NCBI RefSeq assembly: GCF_002232035.1 | Contig: NZ_NKXR01000011.1 | Coordinates: forward strand, 1 to 64,000 | Reading direction: 5' to 3' | Length of the DNA: 64,000 nt | Origin: Collinsella sp. TF06-26 | GTDB lineage: Bacteria; Actinomycetota; Coriobacteriia; Coriobacteriales; Coriobacteriaceae | In this document: positions 36,762 to 45,818 of the stretch, piece by piece | Layout of the letters: each line of letters opens with the position of its first letter | How positions within the stretch are numbered: the stretch's first letter is position 1 | Program-made: the position numbers and the translations under genes | The notes under the pieces: model-generated | Told to the model about the DNA's origin: nothing | What the model saw: the letters and a program-made list of their open reading frames with translations, nothing else | Database searches by the model: none

Positions 36762-37212
36762 ATACCCCTCTCCTCTCATATAGGTATACAGGCCCCGGCG
36801 ATCGCCGGGATGTTGGCGTGATGGGATTTTCGCTGTTGCTTCCAATCATCTGGCAGGCGGACTTGGCAGCAGGTGCATGGCGTGGAGAGAAGGCATGCCG
36901 AGGCGAGGAGGGCTGCACGCGCTCCACAGGCCCAGCCACCCGTCTTGCACATGACCGAGCGCCGCAAAGGCCGCATGCCGGATGCTCCCGGGCACGCCCC
37001 GGCGATGGGAGGCGCCCGCAACGAAAATCCGCATGCGGGTTTATTGTACCCCGCCGTCAAGTGTAATAGCGGCAAATATAGGCGGGCGGTAAAGGTTTAC
37101 CTCGACTGACCGCCAAGGGCCAAAATGGCCCCTCCATCCCCGGGCGACTGGCTCTGGCGCGCCGAGGAGTGTCCCCAAGTGCCGGCAGAAAAGAAACGTC
37201 CCTATCTGCCGG
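36762..37212. other. Intergenic region upstream of nifJ
   Basis: About 450 bases. It contains the nifJ leader with the palindrome at 36794-36809 and, at its far end, a hairpin GCCGGCAGA / TCTGCCGGC (37181-37213) that touches the stop codon of the FHA gene and may end that operon. A GC-rich open frame on the plus strand has no start site and is not called as a gene. Confidence 0.5.
36794..36809. promoter_or_regulatory. Perfect 16-base palindrome in the nifJ leader
   Basis: The sequence CCCGGCGATCGCCGGG is fully self-complementary and lies about 33 bases upstream of the nifJ ATG. It may be an operator or an mRNA hairpin near the ribosome binding site. It does not match the Rex consensus. Confidence 0.35.
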
Positions 37213-38151
37213 CTAGAGGGCACCGAAGAGGATGGCGTAGGTAGTGGATTCGCCGAGCTTGAGCTCGTCGCCGGGATTGAGTTGGGCGGAACGGCCGGGC
37301 TCGACCTGAATGCAGACGCGCGTGGCCCCGTTTACCACCACGGTTCCGTTGGTGGACGACAAGTCCTCGACGTGCCAGATATTTTGAGCATCGCACCAGA
37401 TATGGGCATGGCGGGCCGAGACATCGTCGCCGACGTCGGTAATATCGCCCTCACCAGTGGCCAGCGCACCAATCTCAACACCCTGCTCACTCGGCTGAAT
37501 CCAGCGCGGGGCGCTCACGACAAAACTGTTTTGCACGCGCAGCAAGCCCAAGGGGTGCGCCGGGGCGGGTTCGCGCTCGCCTGCGGTCATCGACATGCCA
37601 AGCGAACGCGGCGTGGAGGTGCCTCCGCCACAGGTCGCGTGCGCGTAGTCGATGGCATAGTTCACCGAGGACCGCACATCCGCTGAACAACCGACGGCGA
37701 CAAACAGCACCAGCACGGCCTCGGCGCGCTCGGCGGGCATGAGTTTCGCCGCCTGGGACAGGCGATCGAGCGCGTTGCGATAGAGATTCGTGTCCTGGTG
37801 ACACTCTTCGAGCGCGCGTACCATCGGTTCACCTGCAGGGCCGCACACCATATTGATCACAGCCGTGGAGTCCATGGGATTGCGCTGGCGCAGGGCCAGT
37901 TGCGACATAATACGCGCAGCCGAGGTACCGTATTCGGCAAAGTAGCGCTGCTGAAGCGTGCCGACCGGCGCGCGAACGATAAAGCGGGAAACCCAAGAGC
38001 GATCGGCGGCCCGGCTCTGCGGGCTGCGGCCGTCGGCGAGCGGACGGGACGAAAGCACCAAGCCGCACAGCTCGATATGGCTCAGATGCGCCGCGCGCTT
38101 AAAGATGTCAAACATGGCCCCGCATGGGGTGAGCTCAACTTGAGATGCCAT
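37213..38151 (-). CDS. FHA-domain protein of the second kinase module
   Basis: A 312-residue protein. The first 190 residues form an unrecognised helical domain (with a conserved-looking CGPAGEPMVRALEE segment). The C-terminal 90 residues are an FHA phosphothreonine-binding domain with SARHAHI and DLSSTNGTVV, lacking only the usual GR entry motif, which reads DITDVGDD here. It starts 3 bases after the stop of the kinase gene; AAGGAGG lies inside the kinase end, so the genes are coupled. It probably binds the phosphorylated kinase or its targets. Confidence 0.8.
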   Translation of the reverse strand: MASQVELTPCGAMFDIFKRAAHLSHIELCGLVLSSRPLADGRSPQSRAADRSWVSRFIVRAPVGTLQQRYFAEYGTSAARIMSQLALRQRNPMDSTAVINMVCGPAGEPMVRALEECHQDTNLYRNALDRLSQAAKLMPAERAEAVLVLFVAVGCSADVRSSVNYAIDYAHATCGGGTSTPRSLGMSMTAGEREPAPAHPLGLLRVQNSFVVSAPRWIQPSEQGVEIGALATGEGDITDVGDDVSARHAHIWCDAQNIWHVEDLSSTNGTVVVNGATRVCIQVEPGRSAQLNPGDELKLGESTTYAILFGAL

Positions 38152-38154
38152 GAC

Positions 38155-39999
38155 CTAGGCCTCCTTGGTCGTAGAAATAGAATCGGACGATACTTCGACA
38201 GGTCCGCCAAAAGTACGGGCAGCTGCGGCTCCACCGGCAAGCGGAGTCGCCATCTGGACTTTTGTGCGTCGCGGTGCCGAAACGGGAAGTTCAAAGGCAA
38301 AGCCCATCGCAAGCAAAAACCACGTAAGCGTATAGGTTGCAACCAGAGCGGCAACAAGGCCGCCCATCACGGCGCGTTGGGAAAATACGCTACATGCAGC
38401 CACAACCAGCACCGGAACCTCGCAGGCAGAAAGCGCAAGCACACCCTGCAGGAAGCCCGAGCGCCGATTGCGCGCAAGTGCCCCCGCGACAACGCCGGCT
38501 ATGCCTGGCAGCGCCAACGCCAGTGCGGCAATAATACCCGGTATCGACCCAGACCACACGAGCGATCCCAAAGTCGCCGTCACGCGAGCGCCCGACGCCA
38601 GCAGCGCGGCCGAAACCACGACCACAGCCCAAACCACGCCACAGACGACCGTCGCGCCGACCATCAGCGCGCGACGAACCGCGCGGCCAGACGCATCCAT
38701 GGGGCACGGCGTGAGCGGCTCGCCGCGGAGCGAACGACCGACATTTTGCGCATAGTGGTCACAAAACGCCGAGAGCGCCGCCTCGACCGCCGCCGGCTCG
38801 GGACGATCTTTTTGATGGCTGGACAGACAGGCCATCACCACGTCGAACAGCTGGGCATCGACAAACGCCAACGCATCGCGTAGCTCCTCGGAATCCGGCT
38901 CAAGCCCCAGCTGCTGGGCCTGCTCGGCCGCGGCGAGCGCCACATCGGGCTCACGACGAAGCAGCTGAGTCAAATCGCAACCGGGTGCATGGGCACCAAT
39001 GGGATAGTCGGGCAGCGTGTCCATCTTGAGACGGTAGGGGCTGGCGATGTCGCGCGTCTTTTTGCGCGAACCCGAGGTGCCCGAAGCGCTCGGCGCGGCT
39101 TCGTATGGCGCGACGCCGGCAATGAGCTCGTAAACCGTGCTTGCCGTGGCATAGACGTCGATCGCCGGCGACATACGCAAAGCGCGCAGGTCGGGAATAT
39201 CGTCGGTGAGCATCTCGGGCGGGGCGTAGGCAACCGTCGCGCGACGCAGCGTGGCATAGCGCTCCGTAAACGACGCCTTGCCGCCGGTACCGGCCACGGC
39301 CGACGCAGGCTCAAGCGCCAGCGACGAGCCAAAATCGATCAGGCACAGGTCAAAGGTGCCCTCGGCAAGCTGCCGGTCAAGCGGTAGACGCGCCGTACGC
39401 ACCATAATATTAGCGGGCGAGATATCACGATGGACAAAGCCCTCCCCCACCAGGCTCATGCGGCAGAGCAGGTCGAACAGGTCACGCCCCAAGCGCGCCG
39501 CCACAAGCGGCGATAGGCGGCCGGCATCGTCCACGGCAAGTCGCGAACGCAAGCGGGCAAGCGTCTCGCCCTCGACCCATTCCATGACAATTACAGGCAC
39601 ACCGTCAACCTCGCCCCAGCCATAGAGGCGGGGAAAACCCTTAAGGCCCGAAAGGGCGCGATGGCATTCATATTCCTCGCGAAACGCCGCTTTGAACTTG
39701 GCGACCAGCGCCTCATGAGCGGCGGCATCGTCAAACTCATCGCGCGTCGGCAAGATGAGCTGTTTGAGTGCCACGGCCTCGCCTTGGGCGTTGATGGCAC
39801 GCGTCACGCGGCCGATACCGCCACGGCGCATGGTGGCATCGTCGGCAAACAGTATCGTAAAACGACGCAGGTAGGCAGGCAGTTCGTCCTGACCGAGCGC
39901 AATGGCCGGCTCAAACCCGTCGACACGCGCCAGGCGCAGGCCGACCATGGGATCGCGACCGAGCGATTGTGGTGTGGTGGATGCAAGATCGGTCATCAT
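38155..39999 (-). CDS. Membrane Ser/Thr protein kinase (second kinase module)
   Basis: A 614-residue Hanks-type kinase. It has a glycine-loop region RGGIGRVTR, catalytic lysine in VALKQL, the HRD loop FVHRDISPANIMV, DFG in LIDFGSS and the activation segment end YAPPEML. A 100-residue linker follows, then four to five membrane helices in the C-terminal third (about 430-580), with no PASTA domain. Its ATG overlaps the stop of the upstream gene (ATGA). It differs in layout from the kinases at 52.9 and 61.2 kb. It forms a three-gene coupled module with a membrane protein and an FHA protein. Confidence 0.88.
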   Translation of the reverse strand: MMTDLASTTPQSLGRDPMVGLRLARVDGFEPAIALGQDELPAYLRRFTILFADDATMRRGGIGRVTRAINAQGEAVALKQLILPTRDEFDDAAAHEALVAKFKAAFREEYECHRALSGLKGFPRLYGWGEVDGVPVIVMEWVEGETLARLRSRLAVDDAGRLSPLVAARLGRDLFDLLCRMSLVGEGFVHRDISPANIMVRTARLPLDRQLAEGTFDLCLIDFGSSLALEPASAVAGTGGKASFTERYATLRRATVAYAPPEMLTDDIPDLRALRMSPAIDVYATASTVYELIAGVAPYEAAPSASGTSGSRKKTRDIASPYRLKMDTLPDYPIGAHAPGCDLTQLLRREPDVALAAAEQAQQLGLEPDSEELRDALAFVDAQLFDVVMACLSSHQKDRPEPAAVEAALSAFCDHYAQNVGRSLRGEPLTPCPMDASGRAVRRALMVGATVVCGVVWAVVVVSAALLASGARVTATLGSLVWSGSIPGIIAALALALPGIAGVVAGALARNRRSGFLQGVLALSACEVPVLVVAACSVFSQRAVMGGLVAALVATYTLTWFLLAMGFAFELPVSAPRRTKVQMATPLAGGAAAARTFGGPVEVSSDSISTTKEA

Positions 40000-40901
40000 A
40001 GGGCAAGCGCCGCCACGTTATTCTTGAAGTTACCGAGTGCGACGTCATCATCGCCGTAATGGCCGACCCATTGACATAGGTTGGTGTAACAGCCCCACAG
40101 ATTGGCATACTGCTGATACCACTTTGACCGGGGCGAGAATGTCTGACGACCGAACTCGGCTCGAATGACAAACATCTCCCCGACCAGGCTGTCGCACGGC
40201 CTGGGATCTCCCGTAGAGTTATAGGTCGAAACCACGTCATTGGCGCGAGAAACATAGCCGTCGAGCATGTTGTACTTGGTCACAAGCCAACTGTGAATGC
40301 TCTCTTCCTCAGCAGCGGAAAGGCCACCGGAGTTTGCATCGCTGTCAGTGTTGCCGCCCGTCGAACCGCCATTTCCAGACCCTCCGGCAGAGGAGCCCGA
40401 CCCAGAACCGCCGCCCGAACTCGACGAATCCGAGCCGGAGCCAGAAGTATCCGAGCTACCGGGCTTTCCGGGCTGCTGGGCGTCCTGTTCCTGCTGCTGC
40501 TCGACCTTATTCACCGTTGCCGCCACGCTATTGTTGGACAACCGATCGATGATCTTGGTGTTGGTGAGCACGATGGTTTTGCCATTGGCAAGCGTGACTT
40601 CGTTGTCCGGGGCCTCGGCGCCGTCCGCGTCGTCAGTGCCAAACACAATATGCGCGACCACACTTGCCCAAGCATATCCAGTCGTGGTGCCCAGGTCACT
40701 TTTGACCTCATGCCCTACGCGCGGTTCGCGTGCGGCATGTGCCTGTATCATGGACGGCACGGTCATGCCATAGGCAGAAACGCCAGCTATGACCAGCACC
40801 AGCGAGCACGACAGCAGCGCGTACGCCCGAGGCGCCAAGCCCAGTCGGCGTCGCATGCGCACCGCGGCGCCGCGCTTTGTCTGAGTGCCACCGGGCCGCA
40901 T
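39996..40901 (-). CDS. Membrane-anchored extracytoplasmic protein of the second kinase module
   Basis: A 301-residue protein of unrecognised family. It has a basic N terminus, one membrane helix (about 25-48), an extracytoplasmic part with a Ser/Gly-rich linker (about 150-190), and a C-terminal helical domain with four well-spaced aromatic/cysteine residues (WGCYTNLCQW). The start with GGAGGAG is preferred over a 31-codon extension. As first gene before the kinase and FHA genes it may be the sensor or the substrate of the kinase. A terminator-like hairpin lies directly before its ribosome binding site. Confidence 0.72.
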   Translation of the reverse strand: MRPGGTQTKRGAAVRMRRRLGLAPRAYALLSCSLVLVIAGVSAYGMTVPSMIQAHAAREPRVGHEVKSDLGTTTGYAWASVVAHIVFGTDDADGAEAPDNEVTLANGKTIVLTNTKIIDRLSNNSVAATVNKVEQQQEQDAQQPGKPGSSDTSGSGSDSSSSGGGSGSGSSAGGSGNGGSTGGNTDSDANSGGLSAAEEESIHSWLVTKYNMLDGYVSRANDVVSTYNSTGDPRPCDSLVGEMFVIRAEFGRQTFSPRSKWYQQYANLWGCYTNLCQWVGHYGDDDVALGNFKNNVAALAL

Positions 40902-40911
40902 GCGTTCTCCT

Positions 40912-40941
40912 CCAACAAAAACACGCCGCTCGGGAGCGGCG
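40912..40941 (-). terminator. Terminator-like hairpin in front of the second kinase module
   Basis: CGCCGCT / AGCGGCG with loop CCCG, followed on the minus strand by TGTTTTTG and at once by the ribosome binding site GGAGGAG. It lies 206 bases after the recR stop. It can be the recR terminator or an attenuator for the kinase module. Confidence 0.75.
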
Positions 40942-40985
40942 CATTCATTCGAATCCACATTTGAGTGTATCAGCGAACCCAAAAG

Positions 40986-41071
40986 GTTGCGCAACGAATG
41001 GGCGAATTAAGGACGCGGGCGGAAGCATCCATGCGATAAGCGGATACGAAGCATCTTTGTTGCACAACAAA
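40986..41071. promoter_or_regulatory. Two GTTGYRCAAC palindromes upstream of the kinase module
   Basis: GTTGCGCAAC (40986-40995) and TTTGTTGCACAACAAA (41056-41071) share the core GTTG-CR-CAAC. The same core appears in front of the rrf2 operon at 14384-14395. The sites probably bind one regulator. The distance between the two sites is about 70 bases. Confidence 0.45.
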
Positions 41072-41146
41072 CTCATAGTCGCACGGGGAAATTATGACTG
41101 CCCCGTGCGTCGCCAGGAAAACATACGGCAGGAGCAGGCTCGCCAC

Positions 41147-41743
41147 CTAAATCGTGCGACGGGCCTCAATGGCGCGTCCAAGCGTAAGCTCGTCGGCATA
41201 CTCCAGGTCGCCGCCCACGGGCAGGCCGCTCGCCAGACGCGACACCTCAACGCCCAGCGGCTTGATAGTGCGGGCCAGGTAGCTCGCCGTGGTCTCGCCC
41301 TCAATATTGGGGTTGGTGGCGATGATGACCTCATGGATATCCTCGTGGCCCAAACGCGCCAGCAGCTCGCGGATGTGCAGCTGCTCGGGACCAATCTTGT
41401 CCATGGGGCTGATCACGCCGCCCAGCACATGGTACAGGCCATGGTAGCTGCCCGTGCGCTCGATTGCCTGGACGTCGCGCGGCTCGCCCACCACGCAAAT
41501 GCGAGTAGTGTCGCGCATCGAATCCTGGCAGATGGAGCACTCGTCGGCCGTGGCGTAGTTAAAGCAACGGCTGCAAAAGTGGACCTCCTGCTTAACCTCC
41601 AGGATGGCCTCGGCCAGGCGGCGGGCCTCCTCGGCATCGGCCTCGAGCAGGTAATAGGCGATGCGCTGGGCCGACTTGGGACCAATGCCCGGCAGACGGC
41701 CCAGCTCATCGAGCAATTTTTGCAGACTATGGTTGGCACTCAT
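41147..41743 (-). CDS. recR: Recombination protein RecR
   Basis: A 198-residue protein of RecFOR recombinational repair that helps load RecA at gaps. It shows the N-terminal HhH ([14 protein letters not shown]), a four-cysteine zinc motif (CSRC ... CSIC), a Toprim domain ([21 protein letters not shown]) and a C-terminal GGDLEY motif. The reading frame continues 29 codons upstream through ybaB, but MSANHSLQ is the conserved start. It lies 13 bases after ybaB. Confidence 0.96.
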   Translation of the reverse strand: MSANHSLQKLLDELGRLPGIGPKSAQRIAYYLLEADAEEARRLAEAILEVKQEVHFCSRCFNYATADECSICQDSMRDTTRICVVGEPRDVQAIERTGSYHGLYHVLGGVISPMDKIGPEQLHIRELLARLGHEDIHEVIIATNPNIEGETTASYLARTIKPLGVEVSRLASGLPVGGDLEYADELTLGRAIEARRTI

Positions 41744-41756
41744 ATATATGCGTGTC

Positions 41757-42077
41757 TTAGAACGGCATGCCCGGGATGTTGAGGCCGCCGGTGATGGCGC
41801 CCATCTGCTTGTTGGCAAGCTCGTTGACACCGCGGACGGCCTCGTTGACGGCAGCCATGATCATGTCCTGCAGCATATCGACGTCCTCGGGATCGAGGGC
41901 ATCGGGGTCGATGGTGAGGTTGACGAGCTCCATCTCGCCGTTAACGGTCACCTTGACCATGCCGCCGCCGGCAGAGGCGTCGACGGTCTGGGACTTAAGG
42001 TTTTCCTGCGCGGCGGCAAGCTGCTCCTGCATCTTGCGAGCCTGCTTCATCATTTGCTGCATGTTCATACCGGCCAT
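41757..42077 (-). CDS. ybaB: YbaB/EbfC nucleoid-associated protein
   Basis: A 106-residue DNA-binding protein of the YbaB/EbfC family, with an alpha-beta-alpha fold and the conserved [19 protein letters not shown] strand region. It has AAAGGAG upstream. In many bacteria the order is dnaX-ybaB-recR; here ybaB and recR stay together but two small genes separate them from dnaX. Confidence 0.95.
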   Translation of the reverse strand: MAGMNMQQMMKQARKMQEQLAAAQENLKSQTVDASAGGGMVKVTVNGEMELVNLTIDPDALDPEDVDMLQDMIMAAVNEAVRGVNELANKQMGAITGGLNIPGMPF

Positions 42078-42416
42078 GATGGCTCCTTTACGTGCGGCCG
42101 CGCGACAAGCTGCAAGGGCAGCCGGAGCGCGACGGGACTTTCAAACTCAAAAATCGTACCACGGCGCGGGGCAAGCAAGCGGGGCGGACACGCTACCTCA
42201 GTCGATATACATGTCCTCTAATACAAACCACGCGCAAAGATTATGCAAGGCCGAATTATGCAAGGTTGCATAATATCGCATACTCAATCTAGTAGAGCCG
42301 AATCCGGCATTTCATGTGTGCCACTAAATAGCTAAATGCCAAACCGCTGCTCGAGGCGGAGCACATGGCGGCAGGGTATAATTTGATTGTCATAGATTGC
42401 AATTTGGAGGTGCCCC
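42078..42416. other. Divergent intergenic region between ybaB and a small membrane protein gene
   Basis: About 340 bases. It contains the dyad ATTATGCAA-GG-TTGCATAAT (42255-42274) and an extra half-site ATTATGCAAGG (42239-42249). Promoters for both directions must be here. A TATAAT-like element at 42375-42382 lies about 35 bases before the plus-strand ATG. Confidence 0.45.
42239..42274. promoter_or_regulatory. ATTATGCAA dyad, probable operator
   Basis: A perfect inverted repeat with 9-base arms and 2-base spacer, preceded by a third half-site in direct orientation 15 bases upstream. The half-site also occurs as a dyad at 23691-23703. Confidence 0.45.
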
Positions 42417-42884
42417 ATGAATGCCCCCGACGCGCTCCAAAACATCCGCTCAAAACACCCCGTTGCATATGTGGTTCTCTATCTCTTTGTCGGCTGGGCA
42501 TTGCTGGTTGTCATCACCCATGCCATAGCTTTTGGAGCAGAACTGCTGATAGCCAGCTCGGACCAGCCCGTCGTCAAATGGGAGACGACCGATGAATGCA
42601 CCGACGGAACCCGAACCATTTACTACAACAGCCCGTCCCTCTACCAAGAGTTCAAGGTCAAGATAAAGGACTCCAAGATTGTCGATGCCGAACTGGGCTC
42701 TTTATTTACAATCGGAGCAACCGTCAACGCCGAGCAAGTCGAGTACACGGACGGCCATGCGACGTATCGTATCGACCTCAGCATCCTAGGCCGACCGTCA
42801 CGCGCTTGTCTGCTCGAATGCGATATACGCGGCACCACACTACACATGTCCGAAATACAGATGCGCCCGGACAAAAGAAAGTGA
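42417..42884 (+). CDS. Small membrane protein, function unknown
   Basis: A 155-residue protein not recognised by family. One membrane helix (about 17-47, YVVLYLFVGWALLVVITHAI) is followed by an extracytoplasmic domain of about 105 residues rich in beta-type sequence. The start is well supported by GGAGGTG. It is oriented against all neighbours and interrupts the dnaX-ybaB-recR order. Confidence 0.65.
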   Translation: MNAPDALQNIRSKHPVAYVVLYLFVGWALLVVITHAIAFGAELLIASSDQPVVKWETTDECTDGTRTIYYNSPSLYQEFKVKIKDSKIVDAELGSLFTIGATVNAEQVEYTDGHATYRIDLSILGRPSRACLLECDIRGTTLHMSEIQMRPDKRK

Positions 42885-42906
42885 TATATGGCCGAGTCGG
42901 AAGAGA

Positions 42907-43167
42907 CTAGGCATAGACTCGTCCGCCTTCGTAGGCAAAACGCAGGATGAGCGGGGCATTGTTACGCACGAAATCATCGAGTTCTTTGAGGTCCGCTTCG
43001 CTAAAGCCCTCATGTGACACCCAATTGAATGCCGGCAAGATACACTCCGCCGCGTCAAAACCCCAATCGCGCGGGCGCTCCACAACGACCTTCACCGTGT
43101 TGTCCTCACGGACTTCGGAATACGAAACTTGCGTATCGTCCTCGAGGCGGACATATTCCCACATCAT
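42907..43167 (-). CDS. Small acidic protein, function unknown
   Basis: An 86-residue soluble protein, acidic and rich in aromatic residues (MMWEYVRLEDD ... LRFAYEGGRVYA). GGAGCGAG lies upstream of the ATG. No known motif is seen. It follows dnaX by 54 bases on the same strand and may be co-transcribed with it. Confidence 0.6.
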   Translation of the reverse strand: MMWEYVRLEDDTQVSYSEVREDNTVKVVVERPRDWGFDAAECILPAFNWVSHEGFSEADLKELDDFVRNNAPLILRFAYEGGRVYA

Positions 43168-43221
43168 AAGCTCGCTCCGTTCAAAGAAGTCTCTTCCTGA
43201 GCAGTATACCCGCCCGTACAG

Positions 43222-45702
43222 CTACTCCACCGGTTTGAAGATGGTGGACTGGCCGAAGACGCTGCGGATGAGGGCTTTGGCCTCGTCCTCGGTCTGCGGG
43301 ATGCTTGGGGCTGCGCCTTGATGGCCGAAGGGGCTGCCCGCGCCGGGGTTGGACTCCCAGGGAGCCGCAGGAGCGTCCTCCTCTTTGGGGGCAGTTGCAG
43401 CGGGCTTGGGCGCGGACGCCGCACCCGGCACGTCGAACGGAGGCAGATCGTCCCCACCAGCATCGGCAACAAAACCGCCAACCATGGCATCGTCGTAGGG
43501 AACCTGCTCGGATTCCCATGGCGCAGACGGCGCGGCGGGCTGAGCCTTGGGAGCGGACGCGCGCTCGGGCGCTCGGGGCGCGGGCTCGGTCGGGAGCTTG
43601 CCCGTGGCAGGAGCGCCGGCGGGGTTGTCGGAGCGCAGCCAGGGGGCTTTGCCCAGGTCAGACGACTTGGGCGCGGGCGAGGCAGGCTTGGGCGCGGGTG
43701 TCGGAGCAGCCGGTTTGGCCATGACGGGCTTAGGCGCCGACGGGGTCGGCGCCGCTATCGGTGCTGCTTTTGGCTGCGTCGCGCTGGCGCTCGAGGATGC
43801 AGGGGCCGCCGAGGACACGGGCTGCGGGTCCGCAGATACCGCAGCCCGTGCAGATGGAGAATGCTCCTCATGTTGAGGAGCCGGCGTGCCACCCCCATCC
43901 AGGACATAGTCGACGGTACGACGACCGAAGACCGCACTGACTGTCGGCAGGACCACCGACTGCGTGTCGGCGCGTCCAAGCATCTTGATGGCAAAGGTCG
44001 AGCCCGCGGGGAACGAGACCGTGAGCCTGGAGCCGTCGTCAGCCGTGGCGCGGGCATTGAGCAAAAGCCCCGCGTAGGAAGCCTGACGCGCCTTGACACG
44101 CTCGACAACCTCGGCCCATTTGCGCTGCAGCTCTCCGGCATCCTCGACCGCGGGCGTCTCGGCAGTACCGGCGGCGGCAACCTGGGCGGCATTGTTGGAC
44201 TGGGGCTTAGGTGCCGGAGCGGTGGCAGGCGCGGGAGCCGCAACGGGCTGAGGCGTCGGAGTCGGCGCAGGCTGAGGTGCAGGCGCTGCAGGCTTGGAAG
44301 CTGACACGGACGCAGAACGGGACGCAGGCTGGGCAGCCGGAACAGCAGCACCACGGTCCCAAGGCATACCGCCCTGGCGCGCGGACGTAGCAGCGGGGGC
44401 AGCGGATGCCGCCGGAGCGGCAGCACGAGCGCCCGAAATTAGCGTCGGCTGTTGGGCAGCAGCGGGTACGGATGCTGCAGGCGCGGCGGCCTGAGCAGCA
44501 GCCACGCTCGCCGGCACGGCGCCGTTGGCAACCATGGCCTCCAAGCGGGCCACGCGCTCGGCCAATGCCTCAATCGTTAAATCGGCCTCGGGACGTGCCA
44601 GGCGCGTGCAGGCGATCTCGAGCACCAGGCGCACGTCGCTCGCGCCCCTCATCTCCAGTGCGGCATCGTCGAGCACCGTCAGCACACGGGCCAGGCGGTC
44701 GGCAGGATGCTCGCCAAAGGCAGCGGCCTCGGCAGCAAGCGCCTCGGCCTGCTCGGAGCCGCCCTCAAACAGCTCGGCACGGGCACCGGCAACGCAGGCA
44801 ACGTACACGTCACGCACATGCGCCACCAGGTCGCGCGTCAGCTCCAGCAGGTCGTTTCCTTCCTCGACCTGCGCACGGATCAGTCCATAGAGCTCGGCAA
44901 CATCGCGATCGGCAATGGCGCGGGAAAACTCGCCCAGAATCTGGTCCGAAACCTCGCCTAAAAGCGAGCGGGCGTCGTCCGCATGCACAGAACCGTTGCC
45001 AAAGACGCTCAGCTGCTCCAGCGTGGACAACGCGTCGCGCATACCGCCCTTGGCATGGCGCGCCACGATAGCCAGCGCCTCATCGTCGTAATCGAAGCCC
45101 TCCTGCTCGCACACGTAGGACAGGCGATGCGCAATATCCTCGTTGCCGATGCGATGGAAATCGAAGCGCTGGCAGCGCGAGAGGATGGTCTCCAGAATCT
45201 TTTGCGGGTCGGTGGTGCACAGCACAAAGATCACGTGCGCCGGCGGCTCCTCGAGCGTCTTGAGCAGCGCGTTAAACGCCGCCGTCGTGAGCATGTGGAC
45301 CTCGTCGATGATATAGATCTTGCACTTGCCGCGCACCGGGGCAAAGTTGACGGAGTTGATGATTTCCTCGCGCACATTGTCCACGCCCGTGCGGGAGGCG
45401 GCATCGAGCTCGTAGACATCGGGGTGGTTACCCTCGGCAATGAGCTCGCACTCCTCGCAAGTACCGTCGGGCATGCAGCCGCTTGCACCCTCGGCGCGCG
45501 CCGCCTCGGCATTGCGGCACAGCAGCGCCTTGGCCAGAATGCGCGCCATGGTGGTCTTGCCCGTGCCGCGCGGTCCGCAGAACAGGTAGGCGTGGGACAG
45601 GCGCCCCTCGGTGATGGCGTGCTCGAGCGTCGAGACGATATGCTGCTGGCCCACCACGGAGTCAAAGGTGAGCGGGCGATACTTTCGGTACAACGATTCC
45701 AT
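43222..45702 (-). CDS. dnaX: DNA polymerase III subunits gamma/tau
   Basis: The clamp-loader ATPase of the replicative polymerase. The 826 residues begin with an AAA+ core: Walker A FCGPRGTGKTTMARI, a zinc-binding set of four cysteines (CRNAE ... C ... CEEC) and Walker B IIDEVHML with sensor FVLCTTD. The second half is a very long Ala/Pro-rich, low-complexity region (about 400-826) that in tau would tether the helicase and polymerase. The start MESLYRKYRPL is the conserved one and has GGGGGAG upstream. The linker is unusually long; no slippery frameshift site was identified by eye. Confidence 0.95.
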   Translation of the reverse strand: MESLYRKYRPLTFDSVVGQQHIVSTLEHAITEGRLSHAYLFCGPRGTGKTTMARILAKALLCRNAEAARAEGASGCMPDGTCEECELIAEGNHPDVYELDAASRTGVDNVREEIINSVNFAPVRGKCKIYIIDEVHMLTTAAFNALLKTLEEPPAHVIFVLCTTDPQKILETILSRCQRFDFHRIGNEDIAHRLSYVCEQEGFDYDDEALAIVARHAKGGMRDALSTLEQLSVFGNGSVHADDARSLLGEVSDQILGEFSRAIADRDVAELYGLIRAQVEEGNDLLELTRDLVAHVRDVYVACVAGARAELFEGGSEQAEALAAEAAAFGEHPADRLARVLTVLDDAALEMRGASDVRLVLEIACTRLARPEADLTIEALAERVARLEAMVANGAVPASVAAAQAAAPAASVPAAAQQPTLISGARAAAPAASAAPAATSARQGGMPWDRGAAVPAAQPASRSASVSASKPAAPAPQPAPTPTPQPVAAPAPATAPAPKPQSNNAAQVAAAGTAETPAVEDAGELQRKWAEVVERVKARQASYAGLLLNARATADDGSRLTVSFPAGSTFAIKMLGRADTQSVVLPTVSAVFGRRTVDYVLDGGGTPAPQHEEHSPSARAAVSADPQPVSSAAPASSSASATQPKAAPIAAPTPSAPKPVMAKPAAPTPAPKPASPAPKSSDLGKAPWLRSDNPAGAPATGKLPTEPAPRAPERASAPKAQPAAPSAPWESEQVPYDDAMVGGFVADAGGDDLPPFDVPGAASAPKPAATAPKEEDAPAAPWESNPGAGSPFGHQGAAPSIPQTEDEAKALIRSVFGQSTIFKPVE

Positions 45703-45818
45703 GGGTGCTCCCCCGGGTATACTGAGTCTTGTTGCCGCGGCGGCCATGCGGTCGCACGGCATACTGCATTCCATAATAACCCGTACGGCGAGCCCGCCGC
45801 GATAGGAGTCCAAAGAGC

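Noticed and set aside
36818-37066. A plus-strand gene upstream of nifJ
   Set aside because: The frame has no start site with a ribosome binding site and encodes low-complexity Arg/Ala/Gly sequence.
43222-45702. Programmed frameshift in dnaX giving gamma
   Set aside because: No slippery run with a following stem could be identified by eye in the expected position; the frame is open throughout.
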